A DNA stretch of 64,000 nucleotides from Jiella mangrovi (lineage in GTDB: Bacteria > Pseudomonadota > Alphaproteobacteria > Rhizobiales > Rhizobiaceae), in NCBI RefSeq assembly GCF_017815135.1, contig NZ_JAGJCF010000005.1, positions 1 through 64,000 on the forward strand, in the 5' to 3' direction. The notes beneath the pieces are model-generated. The model saw only the letters and a program-made list of their open reading frames with translations, searched no databases and was not told the origin of the DNA. The translations under genes were made by a program, and so were the position numbers. How positions within the stretch are numbered: the first letter of the stretch is position 1; each line of letters opens with the position of its first letter. Below, in pieces: positions 24,666-33,134 of this stretch.

Positions 24666-25535
24666 TCACCGAGGCGTTCCGACAGCCAGAAGAACGGGAG
24701 AGCGGAGAATGACCCGATCGCCGGTCCTGATACGATCGACGATCGAGAGGATCGCCTCGTCGACGCGGCGCTGATCTTCTTTGCTCAATGCGGCATAGAC
24801 AGCCATATTGCGGTGCAGTTCGCCGACGTCCTCGAGATAGGCTTCCCCCGCAGGTCCCTCCCAGGCGATCTCGAATTCCTCGATCTGAACTGCGGTCAGT
24901 CCGGTCTCCTCAAGTTCCGCGCGAAGGCGGTCCGGGTCGGCAAGCGCGATGGCGCCCGGCGGAGGCGCCGGCGGTGCCATATCCGGGAATGTCGCACGGA
25001 GCGCTTCGGCCATGACGAGGAAAGGCCCGCCGCCAGGCAGCTTGGGCCAGGTCGCAACACAAGCCTTGCCTCCGGAACGGGTGACGCGGGTCTGCTCCAT
25101 GAGCCCTTGCCGCCAATCAGAAAAGAGACTGGCACCGAGCAAAGAGAACGTTGCGTCGAAGCTCGCATCCTCGAGGGCAAGCGCCTGACCATCCATCAGA
25201 CGAGCGCTGGATGATGGGAACGGGGCGAGCCGCTCGGAGAGCAGCTTCACCATGCCAGGCGCATTGTCGACAGCGAGCACCGATGCGCCAGCGAGCGCTG
25301 CAGGCACACTCAGCGCGCCAGCGCCGGCGGCAATATCGAGAATCCGCGTACCAAAGTGGATATTGGAAATCCGGTCGAGCGCCGTCGCAGCGATCTGACC
25401 GGTATTTCGGTTTGCCGTCCGTTCGTAGACGCGGGCGAAGTCGTCGGTCTGATGAGGATGGGTGCCGCTTGCACCCAAGCAGGGGATCCAGGTGGGTTCC
25501 GACATGTCCGATGACTGACTTTCGCGATCGTCCAT
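24666..25535 (-). CDS. Class I SAM-dependent methyltransferase
   Basis: A 289-residue protein with the Rossmann-like SAM domain: motif I ILDIAAGAGALSVPAA (about 65-80), an acidic post-I residue in VLAVDNAP, and FDATFSLLGASLFSDW around motif IV. The C-terminal 100 residues are helical and probably bind the substrate. It resembles UbiE/Methyltransf_11 proteins. A second methyltransferase of similar type is at 27384-28184. The substrate is not known. An alternative start is Met11 (25505). Confidence 0.85.
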   Translation of the reverse strand: MDDRESQSSDMSEPTWIPCLGASGTHPHQTDDFARVYERTANRNTGQIAATALDRISNIHFGTRILDIAAGAGALSVPAALAGASVLAVDNAPGMVKLLSERLAPFPSSSARLMDGQALALEDASFDATFSLLGASLFSDWRQGLMEQTRVTRSGGKACVATWPKLPGGGPFLVMAEALRATFPDMAPPAPPPGAIALADPDRLRAELEETGLTAVQIEEFEIAWEGPAGEAYLEDVGELHRNMAVYAALSKEDQRRVDEAILSIVDRIRTGDRVILRSPVLLAVGTPR

Positions 25536-25660
25536 AACGAGCTCCTCTCGTTCAGTCTGGTGATAGTGCGGATTGAAGCTCGCGCCGGCTCGGCCCTATC
25601 GCCCGGGACCAAGCCATGCGTCGGGGCTCGGTAGGCAGTACGTTGGAGTGACGATCATCA

Positions 25661-25855
25661 TTACGTTCTGACCGGTCGCTTCTCCGGCAACATGGTCCGG
25701 GCATGCTCGATGCGGTTGCGGCGTAGACGCTCATAGACTTCGCCGACGTTCTTCCCTTCCGTGCGGGAGGCAAGCAGGCCAGAATGGACGATCGGGTCGT
25801 TTATGCCGAGGGCCGCTCCCTGCGCCCAGACGGGCGCAGCGGCAACTGGCTCGCG
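25661..25855 (-). other. In-frame 64-codon extension after the monooxygenase stop; possible gene remnant
   Basis: Directly after the TGA of the quinol monooxygenase-like gene the same frame stays open for 64 codons to a TAA at 25661. It encodes a protein-like segment containing GINDPIVHSGLLASR and EVYERLRRNRIEH, with no ATG of its own. No family is recognised. It may be the tail of a lost gene or a readthrough extension. No other gene is seen in 25536-25855. Confidence 0.25.
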
Positions 25856-26170
25856 TCACTCGTCCAAAAGCTTGCCCGCCATGATCGTATAGGGCCTGGC
25901 GAGAAGAGGCAGAGCATTCTGCCCGAAGGTTACGACGTGCGCTGTCGCTTGATGCGCGGTCAGGGCGGCTTCGTCGCGCCAGCACTCGATGAACCGGAAG
26001 ACGTTCTCGTCAGCGGCACTTTGCACGACATCGTACCTGATGACGCCGTCCTCCCCACGCGACGCGCGCGCCAGCGCGGCGATATGCTGACCAAGCTCGG
26101 CAGCTTTGCCCTCGAGCGCAGTCAGCTCCACGATGAGATGGACGTTCGGCGTCCTGGTCAGCTGTCTCAC
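25856..26170 (-). CDS. Antibiotic biosynthesis monooxygenase-domain protein (YgiN/quinol monooxygenase-like)
   Basis: A 104-residue ferredoxin-like protein, the usual length of an ABM domain. Typical marks are the N-terminal strand VHLIVELTALEGKAAEL, the VIRYDVVQS strand and the FRFIECWRDEAALTAHQATAHV segment. Such proteins form dimers that oxidise quinols or small aromatics without a cofactor, or serve in stress metabolism. It lies on the same strand as the alpha/beta hydrolase upstream. Confidence 0.85.
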   Translation of the reverse strand: MRQLTRTPNVHLIVELTALEGKAAELGQHIAALARASRGEDGVIRYDVVQSAADENVFRFIECWRDEAALTAHQATAHVVTFGQNALPLLARPYTIMAGKLLDE

Positions 26171-26272
26171 GACGTCGGCTCCTGTGAAATGACGAGAATG
26201 CTGAGCGAGGCAACATCACATTTGCCGAGCAGCTTGTTCGTTCCAAGCCGTCGGCGGACATGCGCTGCAAGA

Positions 26273-27355
26273 TCATTCCGAGGGGCGTTGGCGGACCCTC
26301 GGCCACAGCTGATCGATCAAGATCGTGCTGATCGCGGCCGGATCTTCCAGCGGGCCGAAATGCGCGATCGTCGGAATTTCGATGAATTCCTTGAATGGCG
26401 CGTCGAACGTGTCGAAAAACGTCCTCGCCATCGGAGTTGGCGTGAAGAGGTCGTAGCTTCCGCCGATCATGATGATTGGAGATTTCAGTTTCGCGCCTCG
26501 GACCCGACCGGCAAAGTCGGGCAATTCTCTCAAAGCCAGCGCCAAGGAGTACGCCTGGGCCTTTCCATTGGCTAACGACAGAAGCTCGCGCCAGGAATAG
26601 TCCGGTGATCTGAAGGCAAGCCCGAACAGCTTCAGGAAGGCGCGTTTGTCGGTATGATGGCCAAAGCCGAGCTTCATCTGGGCCGCGCGGACCACTTTCG
26701 TCGCCGCGGGGCACGGGGAACGGTCTCTCGCATAGTCGGGATAGCGCGAAAGGGCTTTGAGAACCGAGGCGTCCCTCCGGCGGCGGGCTTCATCGAGAAC
26801 GGTCTCGTAGCCGTATCGTTCGGCCATCAGGAAATCCGAAACCTGCCCGATCGCCACATAAGCAGCGAAGGCGTCGGGCTGCGCCAGTAACATCTCGACA
26901 GCGATAGCCGTGCCCCAGGAGTGACCGAGGAGGACAATCGGCGCATGCGGGAACCGCTGTCGCAACAGGCGGACAAGCTCCAGCCCGTCATCGACGTAAT
27001 GCTGCAGGGTCAGGCCATCTTCGGGGCCGTTTTTGGCCAACGTCTTTCCGGCATTCCTCTGATCCCAGTGAACAACCGTATAGCGCCTCTCCCATTCGCG
27101 CTGGAAGGCATGGGCAAAGGGCATGACGGGAAGGCCGGGGCCACCATGCAGGTAAACGAGCAGCGGATTTTTCTCATCTTCGCCGCGAAATTGCACGGCC
27201 TGCTCTATGCCGCCGATCGTCCAGAAAGCCGTCTCCTCGACCCATGAGCGACGGAGGAGCCTTCGGCGTTGCGATACGGCACGCTGAAGCCAGGCACGAA
27301 GGGCGACGAGCAGCAGCATGACCGACAAAGCGGCCGCGAAACCGATCCAGATCAT
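26273..27355 (-). CDS. Alpha/beta hydrolase, proline iminopeptidase-like, with N-terminal membrane anchor
   Basis: A 360-residue protein. The ATG at 27355 starts with a hydrophobic helix (MIWIGFAAALSVMLLLVAL), so it is probably membrane-anchored or exported. The catalytic domain has the oxyanion loop HGGPG, WDQRNAGKT, the nucleophile elbow GHSWGT, GGSYDLFTP with the acid residue, and a late AHFGPLED with the His. These are the marks of the proline iminopeptidase/epoxide hydrolase group. A longer frame from 27454 would put 33 polar residues before the helix, which is less likely. Confidence 0.85.
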   Translation of the reverse strand: MIWIGFAAALSVMLLLVALRAWLQRAVSQRRRLLRRSWVEETAFWTIGGIEQAVQFRGEDEKNPLLVYLHGGPGLPVMPFAHAFQREWERRYTVVHWDQRNAGKTLAKNGPEDGLTLQHYVDDGLELVRLLRQRFPHAPIVLLGHSWGTAIAVEMLLAQPDAFAAYVAIGQVSDFLMAERYGYETVLDEARRRRDASVLKALSRYPDYARDRSPCPAATKVVRAAQMKLGFGHHTDKRAFLKLFGLAFRSPDYSWRELLSLANGKAQAYSLALALRELPDFAGRVRGAKLKSPIIMIGGSYDLFTPTPMARTFFDTFDAPFKEFIEIPTIAHFGPLEDPAAISTILIDQLWPRVRQRPSE

Positions 27356-27383
27356 ATCGACGTCCTGTGCTGTTTGGGTCCGA

Positions 27384-28184
27384 TCAGCCGGCTTTGCGAG
27401 CTGTTGCGAGAAACGCTCTGGTCGGCAGGCGTATCGTTCCGTCGGAGCCGGCATATGCGTTGAAGGCGAGCTGCAGGGCGGAATGCAGCCGTCGTATTTT
27501 GTCGGCGTCGAGGGCGTCGTATCCGGGGAAGAATTTGAACACCGGGTCGAAGTCTCGGACGACGTCGGCGGATGAGAGCGACGTCCACTCCGCTTGAGCG
27601 ACTTCGATGGTCACATCCACGCCTCCGGCATCCCTCAGATGTTCTGAAATCGAGCGTTCCGAAAACAGGGGAAAGAGGTCGGCCGGCCATGCATTTCCGC
27701 CCGGGAACAGGCGATTGAAGACCCGGCGCATCACGTGTGCCGGCGAACAGTCGTCTTCATGGGTCCACATCGTCAACCCGATGCGGCCGCCGGGCCTCGT
27801 GACCCTCACCATCTCCGCAAGGCCTGCCGGCCAGGTCGGAAAGCCAAGTATGCCGAAATTCGACAGCGCCACATCGAACCTGTCATGGCTGACGTCCAGC
27901 GCCGTAAAATCCATGATCTTTGCATCGCCCGCTCCAACCGAGCGCAGCCGCTCGGAGGCTCGCCCAACCATCGCGGGATTGATGTCCGTTGCCAGAACGC
28001 GCGCCCCGCGTTCGATGGCTGCGAGGGCCAGTCCGCCCGTGCCGGCAGCGATGTCGATCAGCGAACGGTCGGCCAGCGGCATCAACCTGTCGAGCAGCAA
28101 GGTGGCAAAGGCCTGCGTCAAAGGTTCGCCCATTCGCTCATAGAGCCCGATCGGAAACCCGGGTCTTGTGTCGGTCTGTGGCAT
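27384..28184 (-). CDS. Class I SAM-dependent methyltransferase
   Basis: A 266-residue UbiE-like methyltransferase. Motif I is LIDIAAGTGGLALAAI (about 40-55), then VLATDIN for the acidic ribose-binding residue, FDVALSNFGILGF for motif IV and TRPGGRIGLTMW for the post-IV strand. It lies 28 bases upstream of the hydrolase gene on the same strand and may be co-transcribed. Substrate unknown. Confidence 0.87.
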   Translation of the reverse strand: MPQTDTRPGFPIGLYERMGEPLTQAFATLLLDRLMPLADRSLIDIAAGTGGLALAAIERGARVLATDINPAMVGRASERLRSVGAGDAKIMDFTALDVSHDRFDVALSNFGILGFPTWPAGLAEMVRVTRPGGRIGLTMWTHEDDCSPAHVMRRVFNRLFPGGNAWPADLFPLFSERSISEHLRDAGGVDVTIEVAQAEWTSLSSADVVRDFDPVFKFFPGYDALDADKIRRLHSALQLAFNAYAGSDGTIRLPTRAFLATARKAG

Positions 28185-28562
28185 GGGGATCTCTCGGTGT
28201 TGGGATACGGATGGTTGCTCGCCCGGCGGTTCTTGTGACCGCGGGATGAGCCTGTTCCGCCTTTTTCGGGCGGGACGAGCGGCGAAAATCGCCGATCTTG
28301 TCGGGGGCGACGCGATATCAGACGGCGCTGATCAACCGGTCCGTCGTTCGGTCAAACGAACCGGTAGCTTGGGGAATCCCGCCACCGTGCCCGCTTTCGA
28401 AGAGATATCCGTTGATGAGAACAGGATCAGACGGGGAGCCGCTCCGCGGGGAGGCGGGCAGACGATATTGCCACCGCTCCCGCCTTCATCCAGACCAGCG
28501 GCGAAGTCCGCGACATTCTGAACATGTTGCAGGTTGACCGTCGTGCTGTCGCGCCTTCGCTT
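28185..28562. other. Intergenic region with no recognised gene
   Basis: These 378 bases lie between the methyltransferase start and the GST stop. Short plus-strand frames exist but show no start signal or family. It should carry the promoter of the leftward methyltransferase/hydrolase unit. Confidence 0.35.
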
Positions 28563-29246
28563 TCAGCCAGCCGTCTCAGCCAGGGGCGGCGAGCCGGTGA
28601 AGTTCGCCATATGGTCGCTGAGGGCCTGCCGGAAGGCCGGCCGCGCCGTACCGCGTTCCACGTAGTCGACCAGCTTCGGGAACGTCTCCAGAAGCCCGAA
28701 GCCTTTGAGAGGTCGTAGAATAGCCACCATCATCAAGTCGCCGGCGGTGAAGTCTTTGCCATACCATTCGCTGTCTCCGAGACGGTCGGAAACCTCCTGA
28801 AGCCGCTCGTCGACCCGCCTCTCGATCGCGAGAATCCGCGGTTCGAACCAAACTTCCGAGGCATCGTAGAGTGTTGTCGCGACGTATTCGACCACCGGCA
28901 GCTCGACCGTGTTGAGGGCGGCGAACACCCATTCCAGCGCCTTTGCCCGTTCGCGCGGATTGTCCGGCATCAAGCCTGGAAAGCGCTCCGCAATATGCCA
29001 GACGATCGCGCCGCTTTCGAACAACGTGTGTTCGCCCTCCTCAAAAGTCGGCAACTGACCAAATGGCTGACGAGCGCGGTGGGCCGGCTCCTTCTGTTGG
29101 CCGATCGACAGAAGCCGGACGGCGTAGTTCTGTCCGACCTCCTCCAAAGCCCAGCGGACGCGTATGTCTCGCACCAGCCCCCGTCCGGCATCCGGAACCC
29201 AGTCGTAGGCTGTAATTGTGATGAGAGCGTTCGGATCGATCGGCAT
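28563..29246 (-). CDS. Glutathione S-transferase family protein
   Basis: A 227-residue protein. The N-terminal thioredoxin-fold half has RVRWALEEVGQNYAVRLL and the GQLPTFEEGEHTLFESGAIVWHIAERF segment, which carries the cis-Pro and the glutathione gamma-glutamyl-binding ES pair. The helical C-terminal half includes GKDFTAGDLMMVAILR, the typical N-capping box. It would conjugate or reduce small electrophiles with glutathione. The ATG at 29246 is used; the longer frame has no family match. Confidence 0.88.
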   Translation of the reverse strand: MPIDPNALITITAYDWVPDAGRGLVRDIRVRWALEEVGQNYAVRLLSIGQQKEPAHRARQPFGQLPTFEEGEHTLFESGAIVWHIAERFPGLMPDNPRERAKALEWVFAALNTVELPVVEYVATTLYDASEVWFEPRILAIERRVDERLQEVSDRLGDSEWYGKDFTAGDLMMVAILRPLKGFGLLETFPKLVDYVERGTARPAFRQALSDHMANFTGSPPLAETAG

Positions 29247-29386
29247 GAAATGCCTCCGTGGTAGAAAAACGCGTTGTGATCGCGGACGGATGCCGTCTGC
29301 CGGATGAAACGAGCCGGCTGACGGTCCGTCGTTGCATCGGATCAACAGGCAGTACGGCGAGTACTCGCTCCGCATGACCTTTTTCG

Positions 29387-30052
29387 TCAGAGAAACCGCC
29401 TGCCTGCGAAGTAGCCACAGATGGCGACGATGCAGGTGGCGAGCGTGTACCAGGTGGCGACGAAGAGCGGACTGTCGTCCGGGCAGTGGGTTGCGTAGAA
29501 GATCGCCGCGATCGCGCCCGATGCGACACCTGCCGCGGCGCCGGCGAGGCCCGGATTGGTCGGCATTCCCTGGCGCAGCGCGACGATGAAACAGACGAGC
29601 GGGCCGATGGCGATCAACGGAATGAACATCAGGCAGTAGCGCGCATAGGTTCCGATGAGGCTTGCGGCCCATTCGGACGACGGCACCATGGCCAGTTCGA
29701 CGCCGACGCCGACCACGAGGATCGCACCGACGCCGCCAAGCAGCCACGGCCAGGGTCCAAGCGGTGCGGCCGGTCGGCCAATACGGTCGAGAAGCCCGAT
29801 CATGGCGACGGCAAGCGGCACCGTGACGATGAATTTGAAGAGCACCCGGGCCGTCTGGATGACCTGTTCCAGATCGGGGCGAGGGTTCATCAGGACGATG
29901 AAGACAACCGCCGCAGCAAAAACGCCGATCACCACCGCTTTCAGCAGTACCGTGCCGAAACGGTGCCAGGCACCAGCGTCCTTTGCCAGAATCTCGATCA
30001 GGCGGTCGGTTCCGGAGGTCGGGCCGCGGCTGCTGTCGTCGTCGGACATCAT
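29387..30052 (-). CDS. nrsF: NrsF-like (DUF1109) anti-sigma factor, integral membrane
   Basis: About 221 residues with a short cytoplasmic N-terminus (TDRLIEILAKDAG) and six hydrophobic helices, as in DUF1109/NrsF proteins that hold an ECF sigma factor at the membrane. I chose the ATG at 30052 because AGGAGG lies six bases upstream. A second ATG at 30202, overlapping the sigma stop, is in frame and would add a 50-residue N-terminal extension created by a 150-bp duplication. The sigma gene is just upstream. Release of sigma in response to metal or oxidative stress is the known role of the Caulobacter pair. Confidence 0.82.
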   Translation of the reverse strand: MMSDDDSSRGPTSGTDRLIEILAKDAGAWHRFGTVLLKAVVIGVFAAAVVFIVLMNPRPDLEQVIQTARVLFKFIVTVPLAVAMIGLLDRIGRPAAPLGPWPWLLGGVGAILVVGVGVELAMVPSSEWAASLIGTYARYCLMFIPLIAIGPLVCFIVALRQGMPTNPGLAGAAAGVASGAIAAIFYATHCPDDSPLFVATWYTLATCIVAICGYFAGRRFL

Positions 30053-30296
30053 CGTCTTCCTCCTCGGTAGATCGCGGCCAGGCTCCGAACCGCCCGATGC
30101 AACGCGACATGCACCGCGTTTTCGGTCATGCCGTGCCTTCATGCCGATCAGGCGGTCGGTTCCGAAGGCCGGGCCGCGGCCGCTGTCGTCGTCGGACATC
30201 ATCGCGTCCCTCCGCGGTAGATCGCGGCCAGGCTCCGAAGCGCCCGGTGCAACGCGACACGCACCGCGTTCTCGGTCATGCAAAGCCGTACAGCCG
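29997..30296 (+). repeat. 150-bp tandem duplication across the sigma/anti-sigma junction
   Basis: Both units begin ATCAGGCGGTCGG, at 29997 and 30147, so the period is 150 bases. They are about 90 percent alike across the length. Each contains the last codons of the sigma gene and the first codons of nrsF. The period is a multiple of three, so the nrsF frame stays open through both units. Confidence 0.85.
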
Positions 30297-30753
30297 TATC
30301 ACGGACGCTGAAACCTTCCAGCGAGATGGAGCGGACGATGTCCTGCTGAACCGGCTTGAGAGTTTCCATCATCCGGCTGATGTCCTGTCCATCGGTGGGT
30401 GTGCCCGACCGTTCGTCCGCGATGACCTCGATGACGTCGTCTATCGGCACTGTCACCCGGTGCCCGCGCCGGCGAAGTGCGTCGATGATCTTGTTGCGCA
30501 GGATGACCGACAGCCATGGTCCGATCGGCCGACGCGGGTCCCAGGTGCCGCGTTTCAGATGGACGGCGAGAAGCGCTTCCTGCACGACATCCTCGTGGTC
30601 CTGATTGTCATCCCCGTACGCCGCCATCCGCCGTCTGGCCAGCATCCGCAGATGCGGGGTCACCGCCTCGAGAAAATGGCGGTAGGCGACTTCGTCGCCC
30701 TTCAACGCGGCCGCCATCCAGACGGACCATTGCTGCTCGCGAGGATGGGTCAT
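30199..30753 (-). CDS. ECF-type RNA polymerase sigma factor (SigF-like)
   Basis: A 184-residue sigma-70 family protein with only regions 2 and 4. Region 2 contains DHEDVVQEALLAVHLKRGTWD; region 4 contains LKPVQQDIVRSISLEGFSVRDTAVRLCMTENAVRVALHRAL, the DNA-binding helix-turn-helix for the -35 element. The stop overlaps the ATG at 30202 of the extended nrsF frame. The gene follows a sulfite-oxidase-fold reductase, cytochrome and MXKDX gene set on the same strand, which may be its targets. Confidence 0.9.
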   Translation of the reverse strand: MTHPREQQWSVWMAAALKGDEVAYRHFLEAVTPHLRMLARRRMAAYGDDNQDHEDVVQEALLAVHLKRGTWDPRRPIGPWLSVILRNKIIDALRRRGHRVTVPIDDVIEVIADERSGTPTDGQDISRMMETLKPVQQDIVRSISLEGFSVRDTAVRLCMTENAVRVALHRALRSLAAIYRGGTR

Positions 30754-30954
30754 CGAAAAGTCACGCCCGACTCTGGAGGTTTCCGCCTCGCGAGGCCGAC
30801 GAGCCGTCGAGCCTCTTTTTCGATTGATGATTGGCTCAGTCCGAACGCAAACCTGCCGAACGCCGTCACATTCTGCATTGAAAATCCGTCATGATGGGAT
30901 CCAGCCTATCGGCGCGAGCGACGCGAGCACTCGTCCGGACGTGGACACTGCCGA

Positions 30955-31722
30955 TCAAATGCCTGCGTACCAGTCGTATCCGATCGCATCCTCCCAGTAG
31001 CCGCCCCGGCCTCCGCCCAGTCCGTCAAGACTTGCGACGGACTCGATCCGAGTCACGAACTTCGCCTGCTTGTAACCGAGTTGCCGTTCCACTCGCAGGC
31101 GCAGCGGCGCACCATGCGGGATCGGAAGCGGTGCATTGTTCATCCCGTAGGCAAGGATCGTCTGGGGATGATGCGCAGCGTCAAGATCGATGCTCTCGTA
31201 GTATTTCGAGCCGCTGAAATCGTCAGCGCAGTGGAAGACGACATACCGCGCATTCGGCTTTAGACCTGCCTGGCCGAGCAATCTGGAGAGTGGCACGCCG
31301 GTCCACTTGCCGATCGCGCTCCAGCCCTCGACGCAGTCGTGCCGGGTGATCTGGGTCCGTGACGGCATCGCCATGATTTCGGCGAGCGTAAATTGCATCG
31401 GCCGTTCGACGAGCCCGTCCACGGCAAGCGAAAAGCCGGCGAAGTTGCGCTGGGCCAGTGCCTGATAGGCCGGGTCGGCGGGCATTATGTTGCCGTTCGT
31501 GCGAAACAGTGGCGACATCTCGGCTTCCTCGAACTCTGGCGCGAGAGCCTCGCCACCGAGCAAGCGCTGCACGTGCCTGGCCAGATCCTCGGAAGAGCCG
31601 AGCGCGTCATTCACCGTTTGCGACTGGGCGAGGCCGAAAACGTCGCAGCCTGAGAGAACGAGTGGCGCGGCACCGAGGAGCCCGGCAGTGAGGAAGCCGC
31701 GGCGGGTGGGAGAGAAAACCAT
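30955..31722 (-). CDS. Molybdopterin-dependent oxidoreductase (SUOX/MsrP-like), Tat-exported
   Basis: A 255-residue protein. The N-terminus TRRGFLTAGLLGAAPLVLSGC has a twin-arginine motif and a lipobox-like LSGC, so it is exported folded and may be a lipoprotein. The SUOX-fold domain carries TRHDCVEGWSAIGKW, where Cys would bind molybdenum, plus HCADDFSGSKYYESIDL and GAPLRLRVERQLGYKQAKF. It likely reduces a sulfoxide or related oxidised group in the periplasm, fed with electrons by the cytochrome gene five bases upstream. Confidence 0.88.
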   Translation of the reverse strand: MVFSPTRRGFLTAGLLGAAPLVLSGCDVFGLAQSQTVNDALGSSEDLARHVQRLLGGEALAPEFEEAEMSPLFRTNGNIMPADPAYQALAQRNFAGFSLAVDGLVERPMQFTLAEIMAMPSRTQITRHDCVEGWSAIGKWTGVPLSRLLGQAGLKPNARYVVFHCADDFSGSKYYESIDLDAAHHPQTILAYGMNNAPLPIPHGAPLRLRVERQLGYKQAKFVTRIESVASLDGLGGGRGGYWEDAIGYDWYAGI

Positions 31723-31727
31723 CGGGG

Positions 31728-32579
31728 TCACTCCTTGGGAAGACGATAGCGGCCGGTGATCATCGAGCGGATCTCGTTGATCGGGCCGGCGAGCACGACC
31801 ATCGCCACGTGAACCAGGATGAACAGCACGAGAAGCGTCGCGGCGATGAAGTGGATGGAGCGCGCCGATTGCCGGCCGCCGAAGATCTCCAGGAGAAATG
31901 GCCAGGCGGCGTTCATGGCCGGCGACATTGTAAGCCCCGTCAGGACGACCGCCGGCAGAAGCACGAGCAGCACGCCGCAATAGGAAAGCTTCTGGAGGAC
32001 GTTGTAGCGCCGCGCCGCTTCCCCCTTCGGGAAACGCAGGCGGGCATGCTGTGCGACATCGTGGATGATATGGGCCGGCGCAATCTCCTTGCGCGTCGGC
32101 AGAAGATCCCGTGTCAGGTGCCGGCTGAAAAGGCTCCAGAGCGCGTAAAGCAGAATGCCGGCGGCGAAGATCCATGCGAAGAACAGATGCCAGTGGCGCG
32201 CCACCGCGAGATTGTAGCTCGACGGGATCGTCGCCCAGTAGGGAAAGGCCCGGTTGACCGTGTTGCCGGACGCGTTCGTCCAGCGCCCGAGCACCCCTGT
32301 CGTATCGACGGTCGCCTCGCCGACGCGCAGATAGCCGCGGTTGTCCGCCGATCCGATCTGCAGCCAGGCGTGATCATGGTTCGCGCCGTACTGTCCCCAA
32401 TAGAGGCGAGGATGGGCGTTGAAGATGGTCAGCCCGCTCATCAGCATGATGAAGAGCGTGACGACATTCGTCCAATGCCAGACCCGCGTAGCCAGACGAT
32501 GCCGGTAAACGACCGCCGGGCCTGCAGGTTTTACATCATCTTGAACGGTTCCATCGACGCCGAAGCCGGTATCAGTCAT
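31728..32579 (-). CDS. Cytochrome b561/hydrogenase-type membrane cytochrome b subunit
   Basis: A 283-residue membrane protein with several hydrophobic helices and His residues suited to two b hemes: RVWHWTNV, ARHWHLFFAW, ARSIHFIAA and FILVHVAMV. It resembles the b-type cytochromes that pass quinol electrons to periplasmic molybdoenzymes. It lies directly before the SUOX-fold gene, so the pair should work as a membrane redox unit. I chose the ATG at 32579; an upstream Met at 32594 is possible. Confidence 0.85.
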   Translation of the reverse strand: MTDTGFGVDGTVQDDVKPAGPAVVYRHRLATRVWHWTNVVTLFIMLMSGLTIFNAHPRLYWGQYGANHDHAWLQIGSADNRGYLRVGEATVDTTGVLGRWTNASGNTVNRAFPYWATIPSSYNLAVARHWHLFFAWIFAAGILLYALWSLFSRHLTRDLLPTRKEIAPAHIIHDVAQHARLRFPKGEAARRYNVLQKLSYCGVLLVLLPAVVLTGLTMSPAMNAAWPFLLEIFGGRQSARSIHFIAATLLVLFILVHVAMVVLAGPINEIRSMITGRYRLPKE

Positions 32580-32641
32580 GTCCGCGATCCTCATTGGGGG
32601 ATGCGCCCGGGCGAGACCGCCCGGACGCTCCAGTTTCGCCG

Positions 32642-32959
32642 TTACTTCTTCGGCTTCATCTCATCCGGGGTCATGGCATCAGGCGTCATCGCGTCGTCCG
32701 CCTGCATGGCTCCGTCGGGGGCCATCGCATCGTCGGGCTTCATCGAGTCTTCCGGCCTCATGTTGTCTTCGGCCTTCATCGCGTTGGACGTCGTCGTATC
32801 GGGGGTCATGGCGTCCGGCGCCATCGCATCCGGCTGCATGGCGTCGTCACTATGGGGCCGCATCGCATCCTGGGCGAAGGCCGCCGGCACGAAGGCAGCG
32901 CTTGCGGCAATCAGCGCAGCGCCGAGCGGCAGCACGAAGCGGCTGGAGGATCTGGTCAT
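32642..32959 (-). CDS. Pentapeptide MXKDX-type repeat protein, secreted
   Basis: A 105-residue protein with a signal peptide (to about AFAQDA, residue 31). The mature part is almost entirely repeats of the form D-A/S-M-x-P-D/E, about thirteen units rich in Met, Asp, Pro and Lys. This is the pattern of MXKDX repeat proteins, often found beside metal or oxidative-stress genes. The many Met residues could bind metal or serve as oxidation targets for the reductase next door. It is the first gene of this set. Confidence 0.85.
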   Translation of the reverse strand: MTRSSSRFVLPLGAALIAASAAFVPAAFAQDAMRPHSDDAMQPDAMAPDAMTPDTTTSNAMKAEDNMRPEDSMKPDDAMAPDGAMQADDAMTPDAMTPDEMKPKK

Positions 32960-33134
32960 GTCACTACTCCTGAAAGAGGAAGCCCCGTTTCTTCAGGTCG
33001 CTTCCGGTAAAGCCGGCCGACGGGCGCGGCATCTGAGTGGCAGAGTTCTCGGCGTCGGGCTCGCTGCGTCCCGCTCTGCTCAAGCTCTTTCGGTCGTCGC
33101 AAGAAACAGACGCCGAGGCACTGCTTGCAATGGG

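Noticed and set aside
26010-26714. A 234-codon minus-strand frame overlapping the hydrolase and monooxygenase genes.
   Set aside because: Both true genes have full family motifs in another frame.
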